From assembly GCA_016874315.1 (NCBI GenBank), contig VGTX01000080.1, forward strand, positions 1 through 5,339: a stretch of DNA of 5,339 nucleotides, given 5' to 3'. Source of the stretch: Gammaproteobacteria bacterium (GTDB lineage Bacteria > Pseudomonadota > Gammaproteobacteria > Berkiellales > Berkiellaceae). Below are positions 1-5,339 of this stretch, in pieces. Under the pieces are notes generated by a model. It did not search any database. It had not been told where the DNA came from and saw only the letters and a program-made list of their open reading frames with translations. How positions within the stretch are numbered: position 1 is the stretch's first letter; each line of letters starts with the position of its first letter. The position numbers and the translations under genes are program-made.

Positions 1-6
1 AAAGAT

Positions 7-2499
7 ATGATAGAGATTGAGAAGCAAATTATTAAGATTTGGCATCATAACTGTCGCTCAGTAGACTGGAATAAGACATCGTTGAAAAATGATGCAAACG
101 TATTTCTTGGAGGTGAAGTTAGAGAATTGTCTCCTATGGAGCAGACTCAATTTGTTAGCGATCTGCGAGCAATGGGACTCATATCTTTAGCAGATTATAT
201 GGAAAGCATAAATCTAGAAAGAGAGCCAATCAAGACTTTACAAGGTGTTGCACAAGAAGAGATGCTTACCCATCGTCCTGTTCAAGTCATTAAACAGCAT
301 TTGGAAAAAGAAATTCATAATCCAGCGTTGGCAATGACAACAAAAGTACAGGCTGCTATTAAAGCAAATCCAACACGCTTTACCTTCGATAAAAACCGTA
401 AAGAAGTTAACACAAACCTGCAAGGCGTAATAGAAAACTATGAGCAACTCAATGCCGTTTATCGTGATTATGAATCCCGATTAGCAAAAATTGCAAAGGT
501 TCAAAGCGACTTTGCAAATGCAGCTAACACGAATACGCTATCCCAAGCAGCCCAAAATAAAGCCATGCAAAGTCTTGGTAATTTAAAGAGTGATGCTGAC
601 GTTTTGAAGAAATGCTTAGGTGAGGTAGGGGAAAAAATAAATTCACTTGCTGGAAAAAAAGAAGCATCTAATGAGGAAATAGCTCGCATTACCGCTGAAA
701 TTACAGGGTTACAAACTACTCTTGCAAATAAAAAAGATGCATTCAATACAGCATCAACGAAATTACGCTCACATCTCGTTGATGCTGCTGAGAAAGAATT
801 GTATCAAGCTCGGAGTAACTTAGATGTAGCTCAACAAAAGCTTGTGGCAGAGCAAGCTAATCTTGCGCATCTAAAAGAGCAACATAAACAGTGCACGGCA
901 ATCCAATCAAATATCGAAAAAGCTCAATTAGCAATTGATAACTGGACATCGTTCGTTAACTCCATTGAAGGCGGGATTTATGGTAAACAGGCTGTAGAAG
1001 TTCTCGGTAATATGCAAGCGTGCTTGGAAATGAAAACAGAAGCTGTTGCTCAGTTCCAGTTGATGGAAGCTGAAATGAAGGCTGCAGAAGCTGAAAGACT
1101 TTATGGTGAAGAATATCAAAAAGATAATGCTTCGCAGTTAGAAGGTATTGAAACCAGACTTAAAAACTCTTTACAAGCCTGGAGTCCATATGCCTTAGCT
1201 GGAGGAGCCCTTCGAAATGATACAGCTGGACCGAACACTCATAATGTAAATCGTAAATCTGAAACACTCAGTCATTTGATTGACGATATTCAAGCGGTAT
1301 CTCATCAGATCCAGGCTCTTGAAGCAAATAAGTCAAAAAACGCTCAAGAAATAGCAAATCTAAAGGCGAGACGCCGTAGAAATGTTGCAGCTATGGCTCG
1401 TGTACTGACAAGTGCTTATGGTTTGTCGCATCATGAGGGCGATGAGTTCGATATGCGAAGCAAGGGTTTCAATGCTGAATCTAAGCAAGAGGTGATTGAA
1501 GGATTTAGATTCGCCATTATGCAGCCTATAGAGGGCATGAATGTATATATCAATCCAAAAGCATATAACAACTCAACAAATAAAGAAGATCAAAAGCATC
1601 TGAACAATTGGAAATCAATATTAGAGGCCACAGAGCTAAAATCGGGCAACACAGAAGAAGTTATAAAAAGCACAAAATCACTTAGACAGTGCTTCTGTGC
1701 GACAGAAGAGCTTAACGTCGATAAAGAACTGCAAAATGTATTCGAAAACGCCATGAGTCAAGCGATCGATGAGGTTACGGCTTATTATGCTAAAAATGCA
1801 GGCCAAAAGCCTAGGGCTACGGTGGAAGAGCCTCTGCGATTCAACTACCTCGTTGATGCCGGTTCTCTTGCTCAGTTCGATAGAGAATACAATGCGTTCT
1901 TGGATGAATGTGCTGCTGTAAGCTGGAATAATTTGCAGAAATCAGGAACAGATTCAGTTAAAGAGGTGGATGAAAGTTTGATAGGGCTGATGAAAGAATG
2001 GCATGACCACCGTAAAAAGCTTATCGAAGGGCTTGTACAAGAGCTTGGAGAGAAGCCTGCTGCAGATGTGATAGCACACTATAAGTTCAACCGCAACGTT
2101 ATGCTTCAGTCCCAGTATGTATATGTGGGTCAAGAAGGACACGTTGGTGCGGTGTCGATTTATAAGGACGGAAAATATGATAAAGCAGTCCTTAGCTTCG
2201 GTCAGAGAATGCAGCACATGTTTTATATCATGAACAAATATATGCATCGTATGGCAAGCATCGCACTTCGAGTCCTGACTCTTAGTAAATCGTTCTTGCA
2301 TGAAGAGAAGTTCAACAACTCTAAGGTTGTTCATCAATTAGTTCAAGGAGATCGTGATGCACATATTAAGGATTCAAAACCGTTGTATAATAGAGGCTCA
2401 GAACATCATGGTGTCCTAGTGTTCCGTGCCAGCATGCTGACATCGGGTAAGTCTAACGATGCTGCACCTGAAAAAACAAATCCAACACCCCATAAATAA
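7..2499 (+). CDS. Large coiled-coil protein of unknown function (830 aa, possibly 5'-incomplete)
   Basis: I do not recognise this protein. Seen directly: residues 1-130 are mixed and soluble-looking. Residues about 140-315 are rich in Ala, Gln, Glu, Lys and Leu, with heptad-like spacing and almost no proline, as in a long coiled coil. A second helical stretch spans about 350-391. A Gly/Asn/Pro-containing linker follows (about 393-420), then another helical stretch ending in four arginines (455-458). Residues about 470-805 look globular, with aromatic and histidine-containing segments, and the last 20 or so residues form a polar Pro/Lys tail. There is no signal peptide and no clear membrane segment, so a cytoplasmic or secreted-without-leader protein is inferred. 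The frame is open to the left edge and only six bases precede this ATG, so the start and its ribosome site cannot be judged. An internal GGAGGTGA (109-116) precedes an in-frame TTG at 127, a weaker alternative start. The gene converges on the RecJ-like gene and is probably ended by the hairpin at 2559-2591. Structural scaffold or effector roles are possible but unproven. Confidence 0.85.
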   Translation: MIEIEKQIIKIWHHNCRSVDWNKTSLKNDANVFLGGEVRELSPMEQTQFVSDLRAMGLISLADYMESINLEREPIKTLQGVAQEEMLTHRPVQVIKQHLEKEIHNPALAMTTKVQAAIKANPTRFTFDKNRKEVNTNLQGVIENYEQLNAVYRDYESRLAKIAKVQSDFANAANTNTLSQAAQNKAMQSLGNLKSDADVLKKCLGEVGEKINSLAGKKEASNEEIARITAEITGLQTTLANKKDAFNTASTKLRSHLVDAAEKELYQARSNLDVAQQKLVAEQANLAHLKEQHKQCTAIQSNIEKAQLAIDNWTSFVNSIEGGIYGKQAVEVLGNMQACLEMKTEAVAQFQLMEAEMKAAEAERLYGEEYQKDNASQLEGIETRLKNSLQAWSPYALAGGALRNDTAGPNTHNVNRKSETLSHLIDDIQAVSHQIQALEANKSKNAQEIANLKARRRRNVAAMARVLTSAYGLSHHEGDEFDMRSKGFNAESKQEVIEGFRFAIMQPIEGMNVYINPKAYNNSTNKEDQKHLNNWKSILEATELKSGNTEEVIKSTKSLRQCFCATEELNVDKELQNVFENAMSQAIDEVTAYYAKNAGQKPRATVEEPLRFNYLVDAGSLAQFDREYNAFLDECAAVSWNNLQKSGTDSVKEVDESLIGLMKEWHDHRKKLIEGLVQELGEKPAADVIAHYKFNRNVMLQSQYVYVGQEGHVGAVSIYKDGKYDKAVLSFGQRMQHMFYIMNKYMHRMASIALRVLTLSKSFLHEEKFNNSKVVHQLVQGDRDAHIKDSKPLYNRGSEHHGVLVFRASMLTSGKSNDAAPEKTNPTPHK

Positions 2500-2500
2500 A

Positions 2501-2538
2501 TTTATGTGAGAGCTATCAAACGGTAGCTCTTATGTAAA
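2501..2538. terminator. Long AT-rich hairpin directly after the first gene's stop; possible weak terminator or mRNA 3' stem
   Basis: AGAGCTATC (2509-2517) pairs with GGTAGCTCT (2522-2530) around a four-base AAAC loop, with one G-U pair. The stem continues outward through 2501-2508 and 2531-2538 with A-U and G-U pairs only, giving about 17 consecutive pairs in the plus-strand RNA. It starts two bases after the TAA. The following run is only four T (2545-2548), so it is a poor intrinsic terminator alone. It may protect the 3' end, or act with the stronger hairpin just downstream. On the minus strand the G-U pairs become A-C mismatches, so only the core would form after the RecJ-like gene's stop. 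Confidence 0.45.
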
Positions 2539-2545
2539 GACAGTT

Positions 2546-4408
2546 TTATGCTTCAACCGCGAGCTCATGAAAATGGGCTCGCATTTTTTTTATCTCGGTC
2601 GTGATTGTCGAGTCGAATTGAATCACACTCATTTCCGCTTTGGCTGAGCTCCAAAGAGAATCTCCACAACGTATAATATGTTTGATCATAAATGTTGCTT
2701 GACGAGTTCCACGGTACGTTTCGATCGAAAATTCACCAATCCATAAACATTCTCGATCTAAAAAAGCTTCTAAAACCTGATTTGTGTTCGTACAGAAAAA
2801 TAAACAAGCTTTTAACAGCTCTGACCCAACCTGCAGCGACCATTGTAAGTGATTTTTATCAGCCCCAATCGCTCGCCCTGAGACAGCTTTGCCTATAATC
2901 CCAAAGCATGGGTTTGGAAAATCCTTTCCAAATGGCTCAAGAATCGAACTCAGTTCACTAAGTGCATCAATATTACAGACCACACTGAGGTCTAAGAGTC
3001 CATCAAAAATAATATCATGGGCTTGTGTAACGTGGGTGTCATGCATTTGAAGCATATCTTGACGACACTCTTCGATAACCGCCGTCTTGAAGGCGTCAGC
3101 ATCTTTTTTTGCAATTAAAACACCACCAGCTTGGTGATGTCCTCCATATCGAATCATAAGATTAGGAGAGTGTGCTGCCACACGGTCAAATATGCTTTTA
3201 ATAGACCATCCTAACGGCGCCCGAGCAGAGCCCGATAAAATTTCTTTGTCATGTGGTAGAGATGATAAAAGAATCGTGAGTTTCTTATGTTCTTCACAGA
3301 GGTTCCCTGCGGTCACACCATGAATTCCATGATGACCATTCTCTGCTAAAGAAATCACAAGCGCAGGGAAATCAGAACCATATTCATTGAGATGCTTGGT
3401 GACTAAAAGGGATTGCTCTTTTTGAAGTTGCTTGCGCGTCTCATTAATCGAAATTAATTCTGCCAATCGTTCCTGAGCCGTGACCATATCTTCGCTTAAT
3501 AAAAAGTGAACACCGCCAAGCCCATCTCCTAAACGACCACTCGCATTAATGAGTGGAATAATTTTGAAGATGAAAAAATCTGAGTCAATATGCTGTTGAT
3601 AGACTTGTTTTAAGACTCGCCAACATGGACGACGGCCTTCACGAATCGCTTGAAAGGCATATTTTAATATGATTCGATTATTCACACTTGTGGTTAATGA
3701 AACGCAGTCTGCAAGTGTCCCTATCCCCACGAAATCTAGCATAGGCGCTAAGGAGGGAAGCTTTTTTGACCATTGTTGGCTACAGTAGGAGCGCAGACTT
3801 GCCATAAGAAACCATGCAACCCCACAGCCTGCAACAAATTTATCAGGAAATCCACAACCTTCTTGCTGTGGATTTAAGACAGCATATGCGATTTTCGGCG
3901 GACCTTCAGAGGGAATTTGATGGTGGTCAGTGACAATCACATCAATATTATGCTTTGAAAGCTCTGCAATCGTTGCAGCATCTGATGAACCGCAATCTGC
4001 TGTGATAATGACAGAGGGCAATATGTCACTGCTCAAGATGCGCGCCAGAAGTCCTTGGCTAATACCATAACCTTCATTCAGCCTATGTCCAATATAGATA
4101 AATATTTTATCCGCAGGATAATCGAAGACATCACGCAACGTTGCGTAAATCACAGCGCAAGCCGTTTGACCATCACAATCATGGTCGCTCAATATGCCAA
4201 TAATCGATTCTTCTCGAATGGCCTTCTCAAGTCGTATACATGCCTGCTCTAATCCTTTCATTCCATGCGGAAGGCTCAGTTCTGATAAATTTGTCAGTTG
4301 CGAGATAAGGCTCGTCGAGACATTGCGGCCTGTACAGATTTTTTCTGCTAAAAGAGAAACATCATTAAGTAAGAGTATTTCTTTGTTGCGAGCACGAACA
4401 GTGAGCAT
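2546..4408 (-). CDS. RecJ-like single-stranded-DNA exonuclease (DHH/DHHA1 family), divergent type
   Basis: RecJ enzymes degrade single-stranded DNA 5' to 3' in recombination and repair, using metal ions bound by the DHH domain. The motifs are in order: DHDCDG (75-80, motif I), ADCG (137-140), DHH (161-163), NP (179-180), GTLAD (230-234) and ASGR (289-292). A DHHA1 domain follows, with HHGIHGVTAG (359-368) and GGHHQAGG (422-429). The C-terminal OB-like part carries LEPFGKDFPNPCFG (490-503), close to the RecJ consensus. All expected metal-binding Asp and His residues are present, so an active enzyme is likely. At 620 residues it is slightly longer than E. coli RecJ (577). Motif I reads DHDCDG where housekeeping RecJ usually has DYDVDG or DFDADG, and IGHRLNEGYG (106-115) replaces the usual PDR..GYG. 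From memory this resembles the RecJ-like proteins of plasmids and integrative elements, so I give no gene symbol. The ATG at 4408 is the first start after an in-frame stop; its ribosome site (a GAG 7-10 bases upstream) is weak. Confidence 0.93.
   Translation of the reverse strand: MLTVRARNKEILLLNDVSLLAEKICTGRNVSTSLISQLTNLSELSLPHGMKGLEQACIRLEKAIREESIIGILSDHDCDGQTACAVIYATLRDVFDYPADKIFIYIGHRLNEGYGISQGLLARILSSDILPSVIITADCGSSDAATIAELSKHNIDVIVTDHHQIPSEGPPKIAYAVLNPQQEGCGFPDKFVAGCGVAWFLMASLRSYCSQQWSKKLPSLAPMLDFVGIGTLADCVSLTTSVNNRIILKYAFQAIREGRRPCWRVLKQVYQQHIDSDFFIFKIIPLINASGRLGDGLGGVHFLLSEDMVTAQERLAELISINETRKQLQKEQSLLVTKHLNEYGSDFPALVISLAENGHHGIHGVTAGNLCEEHKKLTILLSSLPHDKEILSGSARAPLGWSIKSIFDRVAAHSPNLMIRYGGHHQAGGVLIAKKDADAFKTAVIEECRQDMLQMHDTHVTQAHDIIFDGLLDLSVVCNIDALSELSSILEPFGKDFPNPCFGIIGKAVSGRAIGADKNHLQWSLQVGSELLKACLFFCTNTNQVLEAFLDRECLWIGEFSIETYRGTRQATFMIKHIIRCGDSLWSSAKAEMSVIQFDSTITTEIKKMRAHFHELAVEA
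2559..2591 (+). terminator. Rho-independent terminator for the coiled-coil gene
   Basis: A ten-pair stem, GCGAGCTCAT (2559-2568) with ATGGGCTCGC (2573-2582), includes one G-U pair and closes on a GAAA tetraloop (2569-2572). It is followed by one A and then eight T (2584-2591). This is a classic intrinsic terminator in the plus direction, 60 bases past the first gene's stop. It lies wholly inside the 3' end of the opposing RecJ-like gene, over codons for residues about 606-617. On the minus strand the hairpin is not followed by a T tract, so it should not stop transcription of that gene. Confidence 0.85.
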
Positions 4409-4440
4409 GAATTCTCAACATGTACTACTTAAGAGTAGGT

Positions 4441-4449
4441 ATCATAGCA
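4441..4449 (-). promoter_or_regulatory. Putative extended -10 promoter for the RecJ-like gene
   Basis: Read on the minus strand, 4449 to 4441 is TGCTATGAT, which fits the extended -10 consensus TGnTATAAT with one mismatch. An A/T-rich stretch lies directly upstream. No good -35 hexamer is visible at 16-18 bases, which is acceptable for an extended -10 promoter. Transcription would begin near 4434, leaving a leader of about 25 bases before the ATG at 4408. Confidence 0.4.
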
Positions 4450-4556
4450 AATTTTTAATAAACGCGCATCTGTGTCGAAGAAATCAAGGAGGGTTTTCTG
4501 GAGTTCTTTGGAGATACTACATTGTAAATTATAGTGAAAATAAAAAGATCTCCTTT

Positions 4557-4565
4557 TGCTATAAT
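4557..4565 (+). promoter_or_regulatory. Extended -10 promoter for the Rpn-like gene
   Basis: TGCTATAAT matches the extended -10 consensus TGnTATAAT perfectly. No convincing -35 hexamer sits 16-18 bases upstream; that stretch is A-rich. A start near 4572 would give a leader of about 30 bases containing the Shine-Dalgarno site at 4591. Its retention upstream of a broken gene suggests the gene decayed recently. Confidence 0.6.
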
Positions 4566-4590
4566 GAATTTGAATCAACAATATAGTTAC

Positions 4591-4596
4591 AAGGAG
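4591..4596 (+). promoter_or_regulatory. Shine-Dalgarno site fixing the Rpn-like start at 4604
   Basis: AAGGAG ends seven bases before the ATG at 4604, ideal strength and spacing. The downstream ATG at 4739 has no such site. This identifies 4604 as the original start and supports reading 4604-5296 as a single interrupted gene. Confidence 0.8.
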
Positions 4597-4603
4597 ATCG
4601 GAA

Positions 4604-5296
4604 ATGAGTATAGAATTATTTAAGCCGTATGTCGATTTTGTATTTAAAGGGATTTTCAAAAAGAGCTAAAAATCTCTCGCGTACCTGATTTGCGCTATCC
4701 AAGGGTGGCCGGATGATGCCATTAAGTCAATCACCTATATGGACTCAGAGCTGAACCGGAGCCAGCAAGATGGTAAAGCTGGGGCCGTAGACTTGTTTGT
4801 AGAAATCGAAGACGGGAAAAAGATTCAAATTGAAATCCAGGTGCTCAGTCAAGAATGCTACCCTGAGCGAGCTGTCTACTATGCCTCAAGGCTACATGCC
4901 AATCAACTGAGGAAAGGGGAGCGGTATGGGGAATTACAACCTCTCATTTGCATACATATTCTAGTGTTTAACCTCTTCAAGGATACGAGAGCTCTCAGGT
5001 CATTCAGTCTGTTAGATGAAAAGAGTCATGAAAAATTATGTGACCACTTAAAGATTGTTTTTCTTGAAATAAACAAGGCAGATCTGGATAATAACTTAGA
5101 GAATCGAGTCATAGAGTGGGCGCATTTCATCAAGAATGCAGAGAAGGAGAAAAGTATGCTGGCGAAGAAAGACCGGTTTAAAGAAGCATATGAAGAGCTC
5201 GAGCGATTGAGCAAAATGCTTGCGCAACCTCGCTTCTTTCAGAGGCGGGTCAAGCAAGCTCTCGGCTTTTGGCCGATATTTTTATTGATTGATTAA
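4604..5296 (+). pseudogene. Rpn-family PD-(D/E)XK nuclease/putative transposase, interrupted by an in-frame stop
   Basis: Rpn proteins are PD-(D/E)XK-fold DNA nucleases, some shown to promote recombination and often annotated as putative transposases. The first 21 codons (4604-4666) read as a family-like N-terminus containing KPYVDFVFKGIF, then stop at TAA (4667-4669). The same frame then runs open to 5296. It begins with LAYLICAIQGWPDDAIKSITYMDSELN, typical of the segment that should follow. Counting from the internal Met at 4739, the nuclease core shows D18, E32 and Q34 (IQIEIQ), the D...ExQ pattern of the family, then the hallmark HILVFNLFKD (about residues 73-82) and EAYEELERLSK near the end. 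The full frame is 231 codons including the final stop, somewhat short for the family. The last 30 or so residues (after ERLSK) are aromatic and basic and do not resemble a usual family tail, so the 3' end may also be altered. A single GAA-to-TAA change would explain the internal stop. A sequencing error or stop readthrough is the alternative. Confidence 0.8.
5262..5283 (+). terminator. Possible weak intrinsic terminator at the end of the Rpn-like pseudogene
   Basis: TCGGC (5262-5266) pairs with GCCGA (5272-5276) around a five-base loop, followed by TA and five T (5279-5283). The stem is short, and the structure lies before the frame's stop at 5294-5296, inside the atypical C-terminal tail. 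It may mark the true end of older neighbouring sequence joined to the gene, or be chance. Confidence 0.35.
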
Positions 5297-5339
5297 TTTG
5301 TTTTGCAGAAGGCGGTGTTCTTTGATGCTGAATGTAACT

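Larger units (their letters stand above)
4547..4599. repeat. Perfect 9-bp inverted repeat bracketing the promoter and ribosome site
   Basis: GATCTCCTT (4547-4555) is the exact reverse complement of AAGGAGATC (4591-4599), with 35 bases between. The left arm lies just upstream of the extended -10 element. The right arm contains the whole Shine-Dalgarno sequence of the Rpn-like gene. A transcript starting upstream of 4547 could fold the arms together and hide the ribosome site. A transcript from the local promoter would lack the left arm and stay open. It could instead be a two-site protein-binding operator or chance. Confidence 0.55.

Noticed and set aside
1954..2337. A 127-codon minus-strand open frame inside the coiled-coil gene
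   Set aside because: It is a shadow of the long plus-strand gene, rich in Cys, His and Phe as antisense frames often are, with no start signal.
7..2499. SMC/Rad50-type ATPase assignment for the coiled-coil protein
   Set aside because: No Walker A, signature or Walker B motif is visible in either end domain.
4425..4438. CTACT...AGTAG dyad between the RecJ-like promoter and its start
   Set aside because: A five-pair stem with a four-base loop is common by chance, and nothing else supports an operator here.
4194..4586. A 130-codon plus-strand open frame overlapping the RecJ-like start region
   Set aside because: It is mostly antisense to a well-supported gene, has no ribosome site and shows no recognisable protein features.
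4547..4599. Reading the inverted repeat as terminal repeats of an insertion sequence
   Set aside because: The arms lie on the same side of the nuclease gene only 35 bases apart; no matching copy is seen beyond the gene's 3' end within the window, and no target-site duplication is visible.
4739..5296. Treating the 185-codon frame from the ATG at 4739 as a complete independent gene
   Set aside because: No ribosome site precedes it, and family-like sequence extends upstream in the same frame to a start with an ideal Shine-Dalgarno site at 4604.

Overview
The window looks like a piece of an AT-leaning bacterial genome. It uses ordinary ATG starts, a strong Shine-Dalgarno site, extended -10 promoters and a textbook intrinsic terminator. 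A very large coiled-coil protein, a divergent RecJ-type exonuclease and a decayed Rpn-type nuclease/transposase gene together suggest an accessory or mobile-element-derived region. The organism may be a Gram-negative, possibly host- or amoeba-associated bacterium. That placement is inference only, because no taxonomic marker is present.

Layout. (1) 7-2499, plus strand: an unrecognised protein of at least 830 residues. It has a long central alpha-helical, probably coiled-coil region and a C-terminal globular part. It may begin upstream of the window. (2) 2500-2600: the convergent junction. An AT-rich hairpin follows the first gene's stop directly. A strong GNRA-loop hairpin with an eight-T tract comes next and lies inside the last codons of the opposing gene. 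(3) 2546-4408, minus strand: a 620-residue RecJ-like DHH/DHHA1 exonuclease with its catalytic motifs intact but with an unusual motif I. (4) 4409-4603: a divergent control region. It holds a likely extended -10 promoter for each flanking gene, and a perfect 9-bp inverted repeat whose right arm contains the plus-strand Shine-Dalgarno site. (5) 4604-5296, plus strand: an Rpn/PD-(D/E)XK family gene broken by one in-frame TAA at codon 22, with an atypical C-terminal tail. (6) 5297-5339: nothing recognisable.

The genes do not form one operon: the first two converge and the last two diverge. RecJ-like and Rpn-like proteins both act on DNA, and both families are common in mobile or recombination-prone regions. 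No direct functional link among the three genes can be shown here. The large coiled-coil protein is the best candidate for undescribed biology.
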